NCBI RefSeq assembly: GCF_022458985.1
Contig: NC_061772.1
Location: 31,709,506 to 31,773,505 of the forward strand
DNA length: 64,000 nt
Origin: Mugil cephalus
Taxonomy: Eukaryota > Chordata > Actinopteri > Mugiliformes > Mugilidae
Direction of reading: 5' to 3'
Positions 29,489 through 40,937 of the stretch are shown here, piece after piece (the stretch's first letter is position 1; the number at the start of each line of letters is the position of its first letter). The notes beneath the pieces were generated by a model. It was not told the origin of the DNA. It saw only the letters and a program-made list of their open reading frames with translations, and made no database searches. The position numbers and the translations under genes were made by a program.

Positions 29489-30545
29489 CACCACTTATCT
29501 GCAGAGAGAAAGAAAAAACAATGATGAAATTTGCCAAAATCAAAATAAATGCTATTGGTTGTGAAAAAGTCGACCTAAACTGTGTTAGCAGATCTCCCCT
29601 CAATAAACTAGAAGATGATCGTTAGCTTATCCTTTCCATATTTTTCAGTATTGTTTTGAATTTCATGTTGACCACTGACTAGTGTTGCACCAAAATTAAA
29701 ATTTGAAAAACCTTGAAAAAGGCAGAGTAGGTCGCTCCTCCTATATTTGTGAGAGGCAAGAGGAAGATGAAAATATCAGTTTTAAGAAAGAGTAACTGGT
29801 TAAAATAAACCATTACCAAATCTCAGTATCATTTATAAAACATTTGTGCTCTCTTCTTTGGAAGAAAATCCACTTAAAATGTCTCAGTAGCGACACCTGC
29901 AAGTGGAGGAGTAGGAGCAGTCTGCGCGGAAAGAAGACTTTGACATTTTGACACGTTACATAAAATCCAGCTTCCTATCCTAGCCAGAAATCATGCCATA
30001 GTAAAAGTTATGGCCAAAAAAAACAGTGAAAATGTAGAAGAGGGTTAATTATCGATTATTGTTCATTGTTGCAGCTCTAAACAAATGTTGTTCCTCTTTC
30101 TCTCCGCCTGTGTCAGTCAGTTCACAGAAGTAAATGTAATGACTCACTGTTAAGTGCTAAGCTAACGTTAGTGTAAATAAAATAAAAAGTGGTTGGTCTG
30201 GCTGACTGCTAACACTCATAGATATATATCTATGACTAACACTGGCAGACGCCGCCGCCGGCCATACTTTTGTTATCGTAGTTAGCTAACATTTCAATTG
30301 ACGACATGCTAGCGGATTGGTTTTGTCGACTGAGTAAAGTCAGAGGCATGGTGGTAAATAAAGCTAATACTACTAAGCTTCAGTTTGATACTTGCCTTCT
30401 GCCTTCGTCCTTCCTCCAGCCTCGACATTAGCTGCTGTTTGCTCCAAGTTTCTGTGACCAAACGGGAACAGCCGCGTGGTGGTTGTTGACCTTGTTAAGC
30501 GTAATGTCAAAGACGGATGTTCAGTGTCCCAACAGACAATGGCAT

Positions 30546-30600
30546 GTCTTCTTCTTCTTCTTCTTCTTCTTCTTCTTCTTCTTCTGCTTCTTCTTCTCCA
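30546..30600. repeat. (CTT)n microsatellite
   Basis: About 18 CTT units with one interruption. It creates Lys- and Leu-rich spurious frames on the two strands. Confidence 0.9.
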
Positions 30601-31179
30601 ACCGTTTCTGTCGAAGCGTCTGTTTGAGTTTGTGCAGGGAGACGTTGCAGCAGTAAAATGTCTCCTGATTACACGTGTTTTGTTCAGACAGGCTGTGAAA
30701 TAATTCAAGACGTTGTGATTTACATTGGGTTGTATATATATATATATACACACAATAGCCTACAGTGTTAAATAGTTATTTTACTATTAATTTCTCAGTA
30801 ATTTAAATGTTTTTTTTAAGTTTTAAAGTTGAATTTTACAGTTTATTCCATTAAATAACAGCCAAATATTTGTAAAATTACGATGCATTTGTGAACATAT
30901 TTTAACAATAAATATCTGTATTTCTAATGATTTTTGTAACAATACAGAAATATCATGTTTTCATACGTATTTTCACAGTTACAGTGATTTCATTTATTCA
31001 TTTGACATGTAAAATCACAGTCTCCTTTCGTTCATTGTCCAGATTGTTTCTGTATTTTAAAAATACAGAAATAATCTGTAAACAGTAAAATTCAGTTATA
31101 TTACTTTTTTCTTTTTTCTTTTTTTTTTTACAGTGTATACAACAATATACAAGTTTTGTCATTGGGTTAAAGGCTAATG

Positions 31180-31960
31180 TGTAACTGTGTGAAAAAACAC
31201 AAAGCTCCAGGAACTGTATCCATGTGCATCAACACCAGGTTTGACACTCAGAGCTCAAGTCTGTAAGAAATTCACTGCAATACATGCAACACACACTGGA
31301 TTTCCACCCATAGGCCCAGTTTCTTTTAATGCACCAACACAAATTGTTATCTGACATTGTTAAGATCACACCAGAGTCACTCATTCACTCCACTGGTGTG
31401 CAGACTGGTAACTAAGAATATTACATGAAGTTTCTCTCATCTGGAGGAAAAAGTTAAAAACTACGATTTAAAATTGCTGAGTTTAGAATAAAAGCTATGT
31501 GATCTATATTTTATTACTATATAGTGTAAATAACATGGCATTAAAAACTGTGGTTGGCCAAAAGTGGGCCACTCACATGGGTTCAGCCCAATATGATCTA
31601 AAGTGGGCTAAACCAGTAACAATAATAACCCATAAGTAACGACAATTCCAGACTTTTTCGATTTGTTTTGGTTCAAAGAAGAACGAGAAAATTAGGAGAA
31701 TGTTGACATTTAATAAAATATCCTTTGAAATAATGAAGTGTCTAAACATAAGTCAGGGTAATCTGGGCTCATGTCTGTCTGCAGTCTAGTCCTGGGTCTG
31801 TCTAGTCCTGGTCTCAGTGTTGTGTTCTGTCCACTTCTTTGAATAAAACGGTTTTGCATGTTGGGTGCCATGGTGGAGACGTTGTAAGTGGTAAACACTG
31901 CCTTATAGCTGCATTTAAATGTTCTTTAGACCGATCTGGATCTTCTTTCTTCGTTAAAGT
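31180..31960. other. Repeat-derived intergenic stretch, no gene seen
   Basis: Part of it (about 31660-31860, GGTCTCAGTGTTGTGTTCTG and nearby) resembles the interior of the hAT-like element at 61.5-62.3 kb (GTCTCAGTGTTGTGTTATG). No coding exon was supported. Confidence 0.4.
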
Positions 31961-32312
31961 ACATTTTTAATAGTCTAATAGTTGAATTATCAACCTGAAT
32001 TTTTGGTGTCACATTGTGTAAAATTTCATTTTAAACTCGTATGTCTCATTTCTAAAACATCTACATATAGTATTTGAATAAAAAAACATATTAATTCCTG
32101 TTTCCTTTGATGATTTTATTTCTTTCTAATCTCTCCTTCTAGACTGAACTCCTGGAGACATTGTTTGCTTGTCTTGGAGATTCATCCAGGCTGTGGTGTT
32201 AGCATGGTGCAACGTTTACGTACTCAGACAATAAAACTTCTGAGGATGATAGTGTAAAGATGAGTTTTTCTGAAGAGACACAACTCAAACACAATCACTG
32301 ATTTTAAAAGTT

Positions 32313-32318
32313 TTTATT
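32313..32318 (-). terminator. Poly(A) signal of copy A
   Basis: AATAAA on minus, about 100 nt after the stop. The same motif follows copies B (36571-36576) and C (40932-40937). Confidence 0.8.
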
Positions 32319-32416
32319 GTCATTCATCTTCAACATGTTCAGAAGTGGCTCAGGGTTCAGGGGTTGAGGTCAGAGGTCAGAGGTTGTGGGTTCCCATGGC
32401 TTCAGCCTCTGGGCGT

Positions 32417-33872
32417 TTAGTTGGCGGCCAGGATCTGGTCGACCCATCCACGGAGCTCGGTGACACGGGCGTAGACACCAGGGGTGGAGGTGGAGCAACG
32501 GCTGCTTCCCCAGGACACGATACCGACCAGAGTCCAAGCGTTGTCCTTCTGACAGACCAGGGGACCACCGGAGTCGCCCTGAAACACAAGCAGACAAACA
32601 GAGTGAAGACGGCGACTCTGCACCTGTGACCCAGGTGATACAGGTAAGTGGGCGGGGCTTCACCATGCAGGAAGAGGCTCCAGCTGCACCGGCACAGATC
32701 ATGAGGCTGGAGATCTTGTTGCCCCAGTGTCTCTTACACTGGTCGTTGGACAGCAGAGGCAGGGCGGCCTGCTGCAGCTTGTTGGGAGTACTGGGAGCTG
32801 TGGGAGACAGAACCCTTCATTAAAGCATCGGTTAAAGCCACAGCAAACATCAGTTCACCTGATGATAACATGAGACTTATTAATAATGTTCATTAGACTA
32901 ATCACCTGTCCTGATCCAGATATTTAACCTGGTTTTGAAGGACCAGATGTTGTAGGTTGTTCATATTTGGGGGGTGGAGGTCTTACCGTTGTAGCGGGTC
33001 AGACCCCAGCCAGATGTGACGCAGGTCATGCCAGCGGCGAAGTCATCAGAGGACTCGGCGAGGCAGACGGGGGACACGTTGGTGGTGAAACGGGCAGGGG
33101 TGGCCAGCTTGATGAGGGAGATGTCGTTGTTGATGGTTCTGGGGTTCCAACTGGGGTGGGTGAACACCTGTAGATAGTGGGGGGAGGGGGGTTAGAGGAG
33201 GGAGGACGGCGTGATCTGAGAGTTTAGTGGCTGATGGTTCTGACCTTGGCGGGTTTCAGAATCTGGACATCCTCGTTAGAACCGTAACCCTTGTCATGCT
33301 CTCCAACAACCACACGGTGGTAGGTCCTGGTAGAGAAGAACTCAGCTTTAAAGGATGAAACGGTTCAGGTACAAGGGAGGTAGGTGGACAGGTACAGGTG
33401 AGGTAGGTTGACAGGTACAGGTGAGGTTGTTTTGGTACTGACCTGACGTTGCAGTGAGCAGCTGTCACCACCCAGTTCTCGTTGATGAGAGATCCTCCAC
33501 AGAAGTGGAAGCCGTTGGATTGCTGAGAATAAAACAAAGTTAGTGACCGAAGAAGAAGACGAAGAAGAAGACGTTTGAAGAGGTCAGCTGACTCACCTGC
33601 AGAGACACCTGCCAGGGCCACGAGTGAGGAACCGCCTCCTCACCATTGACGATGCGGGCGTAGCCGGACACCTCAGGGGTGACGGCAGGGACGCCACAGC
33701 CTGAGGGAGGACATGAACAAGATCTTAATCGACCAGAGAGTGGACCAGGAATTGAACCAGGAATTGGACCAGAAGTTGTCCTGTGTCCACAAGTCAAACT
33801 GAAGATGGCGCTGAACTCACCGTAGGCGGCGCTGACGAAGGCGAGGCAGGAGACGAACCAGAGGAAGGCCAT
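32417..33872 (-). CDS. Chymotrypsinogen copy A (Ser189/Gly226)
   Basis: Seven exons on minus: 33872-33821, 33700-33597, 33522-33443, 33326-33245, 33167-32987, 32797-32664, 32578-32417 (264 aa). The signal peptide is [18 protein letters not shown]. The propeptide [15 protein letters not shown] ends at the Arg-Ile activation site before IVNG. The triad is His57 in TAAHC, Asp102 in NNDISLIKL and Ser195 in GDSGGP. Residue 189 is Ser (ASSCM) and 226 is Gly (STPGVYAR), as in bovine chymotrypsin A, so cleavage after Phe, Tyr, Trp or Leu is expected. This is a secreted pancreatic zymogen activated by trypsin. An in-frame ATG 24 nt upstream (33896) lies close to or before the probable transcription start, so I prefer MAFLW. 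Nearly identical to copy C. Ctrb-type, but the exact ortholog name is unsure. Confidence 0.95.
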
Positions 33873-33912
33873 GGTGATGATGAGGATGATGGACATGAGG
33901 AGCTGAGCTGCT

Positions 33913-34024
33913 CTTTTATCCTCTGAGCCAACTGGACTTCAGCCAATCAGAGCATCCGACCTTTATCAGCTGGTTATCAGAGCTGAGGGGATGGTGGCAT
34001 TCCCACGGGTCACACCTCAACATA
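33913..34024 (-). promoter_or_regulatory. Promoter of chymotrypsinogen copy A
   Basis: Reading the minus strand, a TATA-like ATAAAAG (33919-33913) lies about 40 nt before the MAFLW ATG. Upstream are ATTGG (inverted CCAAT), GATAA, an E-box CAGCTG and GTGGGAATGCCACC. The block is shared almost unchanged with copies B and C. E-boxes fit pancreatic acinar control, but factor binding is not shown. Confidence 0.65.
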
Positions 34025-34249
34025 TAGCGCTCTGATTGGTTGAAATCTGAACAGTCAGCAGCAAAGCTTTGTTGAAACAACATTCATACTGGTGAACCTC
34101 CCTCTCTACATCTGTTGCCACCAGACATATGACTGAGCCAGATCCTTCATCCACGACATCCCGGGATGAAACGGATGAAGAAACTTCAGCAGCATTTTCC
34201 TGCCTTGGGGAGAAATGATGGTGCCAACCTTCGCGATTAAAACCCAATC

Positions 34250-36250
34250 ATTTTTTCTATGCCGTCCTCCATTCTGTGGGACAACATGGCCATAGACATA
34301 CCTGGTCAGGCATCACAAGCTACTATTAAAGGCCTCTCTCCTGAATAATGCACCAAGACATCTGTAGACTTCAATAAGTCTTTGGACCCCCTGAAGGCTT
34401 ACTCCTGCTGACATGCATCACTATTTTTTTGTGAACTGTTGCCCCCCAGCTAAGACGGCCATCAAATCATTCACTTTGGGTATGGGGTTCTACTGCAGGG
34501 TCAACACTGTATTTATAGTCAATTTATAATCTCTGCATAACGTGCAGTTACCATCTGGCATTGGCAAAGGAACCAGAGGGGCAGCCCAGTCAGAGTACTT
34601 GACAGGAGCAATGATGGTCTCTCTTAACAATCTGTCAATTTCAGCATCAGCTTTGTTCTTCGTGGCCTATGGAACAGATCCAGATCTATAGAAACAGGGA
34701 ACAGCATTAGATGGAACATGAATAGTAGCTTTAAATCTTTTTAGCATTCCCAGCCCATCTTGAAATACTCCCCCATGCTCTTGTAGCACCTTCTCCAGGC
34801 TCAGGGGCAGTGGGGGTAATAATAATAGTGCATTATCATAGACAGTCAAAGCGCTTTATAGTGAATGAAGTAGTGATTCACTCACACAGTCACAGCCTGG
34901 TGGTGGTAAACTACCTCGGTAGTCACAGTTGCCCTGGGGCAGACTGGTGTAAACGTGGCTGATAATCCACATCTACCACCTCTGTGACCTTTACCAACAT
35001 CACTCACTCACAGTCATACATCAGTTGAGTTCACAGTAGGAACAAGGTGGGGTAAGTGTCTTACCCAAGGACACCATGGGCAGACTAGGGACAGGGAACT
35101 TTTTCTCTGAATGTTTTCATGTTAAATATGGTCAGACCACATCCAGCATCCACTTCGAATGTCACTGATGCACCATTTAGTGTCATGGATACCTGGTAAG
35201 ACGGAACCCGGTCCTCTTCCTTCTCACCAAGGACACTGTAAATTGAAAATGTCTCCCGTTCCTCCTCCTCCTCCTCCTCCTCCCCCTCCTCCTCAGTGCT
35301 TTGCCACTCTGGGAGAACAATAAACTCTCTTCCTTTCTGTGTGCTGCGCCTTGTTTCGTTGGGTCTTCCATCAGTTCTTTTTTTCAGTCTTTGACTTTTT
35401 TTTCTTTTGCAACATGCCCAAGCTATATTGCCCACCATTACAGATGCATGACATTTTTCCTTCTTTTATTTTTCTTCCTGTTCATTTCTTTCATTAACCT
35501 TTTCAACCGTAACACTCTGTATCCTTTCCTGCTCTCCAATGGCTTTCTCTTCTCTGCCCCCTTTGACTTGCAAGTCCTGCACATTTTTGTTAGCAGACTT
35601 CATAGCCTGGGTATGCTATGGAGTTATCCCACATACCAATCTGTCCCATAACATTTGTGAAAGTGTCTCTACATAGTGGCAGTCTTTTGCCAGTCTCCAT
35701 AGTTCTGCAATATATTTAGCCACAGATTCAGTCTGTCTTTGAATGTGAGAGTCAAATTTTAATCTGGACAATTTCATTTGGTTTGGGATTAAAGTTGATC
35801 TTTAATTTATTGCCAACTGTGCTGAAGTCTTTTCTCCAGATTTTGCGAGACTCAGGAGGTTTCTCATCAAACTGTAAATTTGTGAACTCTGAGTAATATG
35901 GACCTTTTTTTTATCTTCATCATCAATATCATTTTCTTTAAAAAAGTGTTCCATTATCTCACACTATTCCTCCCATGCTTGCACATTTGAGTCAAATAGT
36001 GGCAGGGATCCAGTCGTTGCCATCTCACCTTCTTTTCTTCTTTCCCCTTTCCACCAAATCCTTTGTCCACCTGGAGTCAAATCATCTAATTAGCCCAAAC
36101 ACAGGAATCACAGAGTAGGACACAAAAAGTAAAGAAGTTTTATCCTCATCGCCATTAATGCCACATGGTAGGCAGCACAGACATATAGAGATCACGTGGC
36201 ATAGCTCCTCCCCTTATAGATTTCTTGACAGTTAACACACACTTGGAGCA
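34250..36250 (-). pseudogene. Ty3/Gypsy retrotransposon relic (gag, protease, RT start)
   Basis: On minus, in order: gag-like text (about 36030-35650), a damaged zinc-knuckle region near 35420, and a protease-like segment VTFEVDAGCGLTIFN (about 35160; the usual D-T/S-G appears as DAG). Then comes an RT entry segment, ADAEIDRLLRETIIAPVKYS then WAAPLVPLPMPDGN (about 34640-34540), typical of Gypsy polymerases. Stops and frameshifts are frequent, and RNase H and integrase are absent. A further repeat (34826-35090) is nested in it. It sits between chymotrypsinogen copies A and B and cuts the homology beyond copy B at about 36298. Confidence 0.65.
34826..35090 (-). mobile_element. LINE/SINE tail-type insertion inside the Gypsy relic
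   Basis: AAAGCGCTTTATAGTGAATG at one end and AAGGTGGGGTAAGTGTCTTA then CCCAAGGACACCATGG at the other form a module common in fish genomes. It interrupts the Gypsy protease-RT interval. The family is not named with certainty. Confidence 0.45.
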
Positions 36251-36674
36251 TAGAGTTCCCTCTATCTGAGCATGTAAGTCTGAAGATACTACAACTCATG
36301 TCTCCTTTCTAAAACATCTACATATAGTATTTGAATAAAAAACATATTAATTCCTGTTTCCTTTGATGATTTTATTTCTTTCTAATCTCTCTCCTTCTAG
36401 ACTGAACTCCTGGAGACATTGTTTGCTTGTCTTGGAGATTCATCCAGGCTGTGGTGTTAGCATGGTGCAACGTTTACATACTCAGACAATAACACTTCTG
36501 AGGATGATACTGTAAAGATGAGTTTTTCTGAAGAGACACAACTCAAACACAATCTCTGATTTTAAAAGTTTTTATTGTCATTCATCTTCCACATGTTCAG
36601 AAGTGGCTCAGGGTTCAGGGGTTGGGGTCAGAGGTCAGAGGTTGTGGGTTCCCATGGCTTCAGCCTCTGGGCGT

Positions 36675-38131
36675 TTAGTTGGCAGCCAGGATCTGGTCGA
36701 CCCATCCACGGAGCTCGGTGACACGGGCGTACACAGCGGGGGTGGAGGTGGAGCAACGGCTGCTTCCCCAGGAAACGATACCGACCAGAGTCCAAGCGTT
36801 GTCCTTCTGACAGACCAGGGGACCACCGGAGTCGCCCTGAAACACAAGCAGACAAACAGAGTGAAGACGGCGACTCTGCACCTGTGATCCAGGTGATACA
36901 GGTAAGTGGGCGGGGCTTCACCATGCAGGAAGTGGCTCCAGCTGCACCAGCACAGATCATGACGCTGGAGATGTTGCTGCCCCAGTGTCTCTTACACTGG
37001 TCGTTGGACAGCAGAGGCAGGGCGGCCTGCTGCAGCTTGTTGGGAGTACTGGGAGCTGTGGGAGACAGAACCCTTCATTAAAGCATCGGTTAAAGCCACA
37101 GCAAACATCAGTTCACCTGATGATAACATGAGACTTATTAATAATGTTCATTAGACTAATCACCTGTCCTGATCCAGATATTTAACCTGGTTTTGAAGGA
37201 CCAGATGTTGTAGGTTGTTCATATTTGGGGGGTGGGGGTCTTACCGTTGTAGCGGGTCAGACCCCAGCCAGATGTGACGCAGGTCATGCCAGCGGCGAAG
37301 TCATCAGAGGACTCGGCGAGGCAGACGGGGGACACGTTGGTGGTGAAACGGGCAGGGGTGGCCAGCTTGATGAGGGAGATGTCGTTGTTGATGGTTCTGG
37401 GGTTCCAACTGGGGTGGGTGAACACCTGTAGATAGTGGGGGGAGGGGGGTTAGAGGAGGGAGGACGGCGTGATCTGAGAGTTTAGTTGCTGATGGTTCTG
37501 ACCTTGGCGGGTTTCAGAACCTGGATTGCCTCGTTAGAACCGTAACCCTTGTCATGCTCTCCAACAACCACACGGTGGTAGGTCCTGGTAGAGAAGAACT
37601 CAGCTTTAAAGGATGAAACGGTTCAGGTACAAGGGAGGTAGGTGGACAGGTACAGGTGAGGTAGGTTGACAGGTACAGGTGAGGTTGTTTTGGTACTGAC
37701 CTGACGTTGCAGTGAGCAGCTGTCACCACCCAGTTCTCGTTGATGAGAGATCCTCCACAGAAGTGGAAGCCGTTGGATTGCTGAGAATAAAACAAAGTTA
37801 GTGACCGAAGAAGAAGACGAAGAAGAAGACGTTTGAAGAGGTCAGCTGACTCACCTGCAGAGACACCTGCCAGGGCCACGAGTGAGGAACCGCCTCCTCA
37901 CCATTGACGATGCGGGCGTAGCCGGACACCTCAGGGGTGACGGCAGGGACGCCACAGCCTGAGGGGAGGACATGAACAAGATCTTAATCGACCAGAGAGT
38001 GGACCAGGAATTGAACCAGGAATTGGACCAGAAGTTGTCCTGTGTCCACAAGTCAAACTGAAGATGGCGCTGAACTCACCGTAGGCGGCGCTGACGAAGG
38101 CGAGGCAGGAGACGAACCAGAGGAAGGCCAT
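36675..38131 (-). CDS. Chymotrypsinogen copy B (Thr189/Ala226)
   Basis: Seven exons on minus: 38131-38080, 37958-37855, 37780-37701, 37584-37503, 37425-37245, 37055-36922, 36836-36675 (264 aa). Signal peptide, activation site and triad ([20 protein letters not shown]) are as in copy A. Differences are clustered. Exon 4 reads [11 protein letters not shown] instead of [11 protein letters not shown]. Exon 6 reads GSNISSVM and ATSCM, so residue 189 is Thr. Exon 7 reads STPAVYAR, so residue 226 is Ala. Both changes are at the S1 specificity pocket, and Ala226 is the residue of mammalian chymotrypsin B. Introns are almost identical to copy A, apart from one added base before exon 2. It should be functional, with possibly altered P1 preference. 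Confidence 0.94.
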
Positions 38132-38171
38132 GGTGATGATGAGGATGATGGACATGAGGAGCTGAGCTGCT

Positions 38172-38283
38172 CTTTTATCCTCTGAGCCAACTGGACTTCA
38201 GCCAATCAGAGCATCCGACCTTTATCAGCTGGTTATCAGAGCTGAGGGGATGGTGGCATTCCCACGGGTCACACCTCAACATA
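38172..38283 (-). promoter_or_regulatory. Promoter of chymotrypsinogen copy B
   Basis: TATA-like ATAAAAG at 38178-38172 (minus), with the same ATTGG, GATAA, CAGCTG and GTGGGAATGCC elements as copy A. It fires away from copy C, whose ATG is about 1.25 kb off on the other strand. Confidence 0.65.
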
Positions 38284-38765
38284 TAGCGCTCTGATTGGCT
38301 GAAATCTGAACAGTCAGCAGCAAAGCTTTGTTGAAAATAAACTACGAGTAATGTTAGAGTTTGTCCATGAAGAATGTCTGTATTTATTTCTGATAATTTT
38401 TGATATCTGAAACGATAATTATTAATAATATATTCATACTTTTAATAATGTATTAATAATATTGCAGATGAATGAACAATCTAGTTCTACCTGCATTTCA
38501 ATTATTCAGTTATAGAAACTTTTTTAACAAATACTGTTTGTGAGAGAAACAATTGATCCGTCAATCAGATTCAAATGTTGACTAAATTAGATTTTTAAAA
38601 TGTGGATCACATAACATCTGTTTGACACCTTTAAATCATCTTTATTAAAAGTCAGCAATTAAAATGTTTGATTTAAACTCTGTAATGAACAGCCTCTATG
38701 ACCCGAAGGATATCACTCAGTAGATACAGTGTATGAGCCATATATTATGTCAGTCATTCTGTAGA

Positions 38766-39017
38766 TTAGACTTTTTCGGAGAAGGAGGAGGCAAACTCAT
38801 TGCAGGCCCTGATGGACAGATGCCCAGAGGCTACTGACACAGGAGGGTTAGTCAACCTGCCATCATTAGTCAACAGGACACCGACATTATTAGTATTTCT
38901 GGTGATTATTTTGGGGAAGAAGGATTTTTGAGAATTATTAAGTTCCTGATTATAGATGCAGATGCCAAGTCTCTCTTTATAGATGTCATAATGTGTCTGG
39001 AGGCTTGTTGCATTCAA
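38766..39017 (-). pseudogene. Non-LTR LINE ORF2 fragment in the spacer between copies B and C
   Basis: The minus frame includes HYDIYKERLGICIYNQELNN and RLTNPPVSVASGHLSIRACN, text I associate with the segment between endonuclease and RT of fish LINE ORF2 proteins. It is short, with no RT motifs. Confidence 0.5.
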
Positions 39018-39224
39018 CTTTATGACACACTGTTTTTTCTGTTTTGACTAGTGTTTTTTTCTTATCAGAAAAAATCTTCCTCTTAACAGGTGAAATTATC
39101 CATTAGAGACGTACATGGTGTTGGTAGAAATAAATCCTGACATTCTACATGAGCAAACCCTAACTCTAACTTTTCTCTGAGTTTGTTTTTGTGCTGACTG
39201 GTTCCAGACTGGATCAGAGCGCTA

Positions 39225-39336
39225 TATGTTGAGGTGTGACCCGTGGGAATGCCACCATCCCCTCAGCTCTGATAACCAGCTGATAAAGGTCGGATGCTCT
39301 GATTGGCTGAAGTCCAGTTGGCTCAGAGGATAAAAG
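39225..39336 (+). promoter_or_regulatory. Promoter of chymotrypsinogen copy C
   Basis: ATAAAAG at 39330-39336, ATTGG near 39302, E-box CAGCTG at 39277-39282, GATAA motifs and GTGGGAATGCCACC near 39243. Transcription should start near 39360, which falls between the ATG at 39353 and the MAFLW ATG at 39377. Confidence 0.65.
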
Positions 39337-39376
39337 AGCAGCTCAGCTCCTCATGTCCATCATCCTCATCATCACC

Positions 39377-40833
39377 ATGGCCTTCCTCTGGTTCGTCTCC
39401 TGCCTCGCCTTCGTCAGCGCCGCCTACGGTGAGTTCAGCGCCATCTTCAGTTTGACTTGTGGACACAGGACAACTTCTGGTCCAATTCCTGGTTCAATTC
39501 CTGGTCCACTCTCTGGTCGATTAAGATCTTGTTCATGTCCTCCCCTCAGGCTGTGGCGTCCCTGCCGTCACCCCTGAGGTGTCCGGCTACGCCCGCATCG
39601 TCAATGGTGAGGAGGCGGTTCCTCACTCGTGGCCCTGGCAGGTGTCTCTGCAGGTGAGTCAGCTGACCTCTTCAAACGTCTTCTTCTTCGTCTTCTTCTT
39701 CGGTCACTAACTTTGTTTTATTCTCAGCAATCCAACGGCTTCCACTTCTGTGGAGGATCTCTCATCAACGAGAACTGGGTGGTGACAGCTGCTCACTGCA
39801 ACGTCAAGTCAGTACCAAAACAACCTCACCTGTACCTGTCAACCTACCTCACCTGTACCTGTCCACCTACCTCCCTTGTACCTGAACTGTTTCATCCTTT
39901 AAAGCTGAGTTCTTCTCTACCAGGACCTACCACCGTGTGGTTGTTGGAGAGCATGACAAGGGTTACGGTTCTAACGAGGATGTCCAGATTCTGAAACCCG
40001 CCAAGGTCAGAACCATCAGCCACTAAACTCTCAGATCACGCCGTCCTCCCTCCTCTAACCCCCCTCCCCCCACTATCTACAGGTGTTCACCCACCCCAGT
40101 TGGAACCCCAGAACCATCAACAACGACATCTCCCTCATCAAGCTGGCCACCCCTGCCCGTTTCACCACCAACGTGTCCCCCGTCTGCCTCGCCGAGTCCT
40201 CTGATGACTTCGCCGCTGGCATGACCTGCGTCACATCTGGCTGGGGTCTGACCCGCTACAACGGTAAGACCCCCACCCCCCAAATATGAACAACCTACAA
40301 CATCTGGTCCTTCAAAACCAGGTTAAATATCTGGATCAGGACAGGTGATTAGTCTAATGAACATTATTAATAAGTCTCATGTTATCATCAGGTGAACTGA
40401 TGTTTGCTGTGGCTTTAACCGATGCTTTAATGAAGGGTTCTGTCTCCCACAGCTCCCAGTACTCCCAACAAGCTGCAGCAGGCCGCCCTGCCTCTGCTGT
40501 CCAACGACCAGTGTAAGAGACACTGGGGCAGCAAGATCTCCAGCCTCATGATCTGTGCCGGTGCAGCTGGAGCCTCTTCCTGCATGGTGAAGCCCCGCCC
40601 ACTTACCTGTATCACCTGGGTCACAGGTGCAGAGTCGCCGTCTTCACTCTGTTTGTCTGCTTGTGTTTCAGGGCGACTCCGGTGGTCCCCTGGTCTGTCA
40701 GAAGGACAACGCTTGGACTCTGGTCGGTATCGTGTCCTGGGGAAGCAGCCGTTGCTCCACCTCCACCCCTGGTGTCTACGCCCGTGTCACCGAGCTCCGT
40801 GGATGGGTCGACCAGATCCTGGCCGCCAACTAA
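39377..40833 (+). CDS. Chymotrypsinogen copy C (Ser189/Gly226)
   Basis: Seven exons: 39377-39428, 39550-39653, 39728-39807, 39924-40005, 40083-40263, 40453-40586, 40672-40833 (264 aa). It has signal peptide [18 protein letters not shown], Cys1 propeptide, Arg-IVNG activation site and triad His57, Asp102, Ser195. Residue 189 is Ser (ASSCM) and 226 is Gly (STPGVYAR). It differs from copy A in few places: exon 3 ends AACGTCAA, giving Lys instead of Arg at the exon 3/4 junction, and exon 6 has GSKISS instead of GNKISS. The secreted digestive zymogen is expected to cleave after large hydrophobic residues. It is divergent to copy B. Confidence 0.95.
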
Positions 40834-40931
40834 ACGCCCAGAGGCTGAAGCCATGGGAACCCACAACCTCTGACCTCTGACCCCAACCCCTGAACCCTGA
40901 GCCACTTCTGAACATGTGGAAGATGAATGAC

Positions 40932-40937
40932 AATAAA
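40932..40937 (+). terminator. Poly(A) signal of copy C
   Basis: AATAAA about 100 nt after the TAA at 40831-40833, in the same context as copies A and B. Confidence 0.8.

Larger units (their letters stand above)
26878..31135 (-). mobile_element. 4.26-kb transposon-like unit with CACTGTAAAAAA termini
   Basis: The left end CACTGTAAAAAAG and the inverted right end CACTGTAAAAAAAAAAAG are flanked by TA on both sides (26876-26877 and 31136-31137). Subterminal regions are rich in CGTAAAATAACGG and ATACAGAAATA motifs, as in a very common fish DNA-transposon family whose superfamily I cannot name. The interior carries minus-strand coding pieces (28879-29065 and 29239-29488), a hAT fragment (27793-28170), an imperfect tandem duplication (about 27040-27210 and 27365-27540) and a (CTT)n block (30546-30600). 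No transposase was recognised. The single-unit interpretation is inference. Confidence 0.5.

Noticed and set aside
30373-30753. Arg- and Lys-rich frames over the (CTT)n repeat
   Set aside because: Generated by the trinucleotide repeat.
32345-33173. Plus-strand frames overlapping chymotrypsinogen A (and equivalents over B and C)
   Set aside because: They are reverse-strand shadows of exons with consistent splice structure and a conserved triad on the other strand.
33873-33896. Upstream in-frame ATG (MSIILIITM-) as the start of copies A, B and C
   Set aside because: It lies about 17 nt from the TATA-like box, before the expected transcription start; MAFLW is the usual start and gives a normal signal peptide length. 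It remains possible if transcription starts earlier.
39225-39260. PTF1-type bipartite site in the chymotrypsinogen promoters
   Set aside because: An AGGTG half and a GGGAA half are present, but their order and spacing do not match the consensus I know, so only the E-box is reported.
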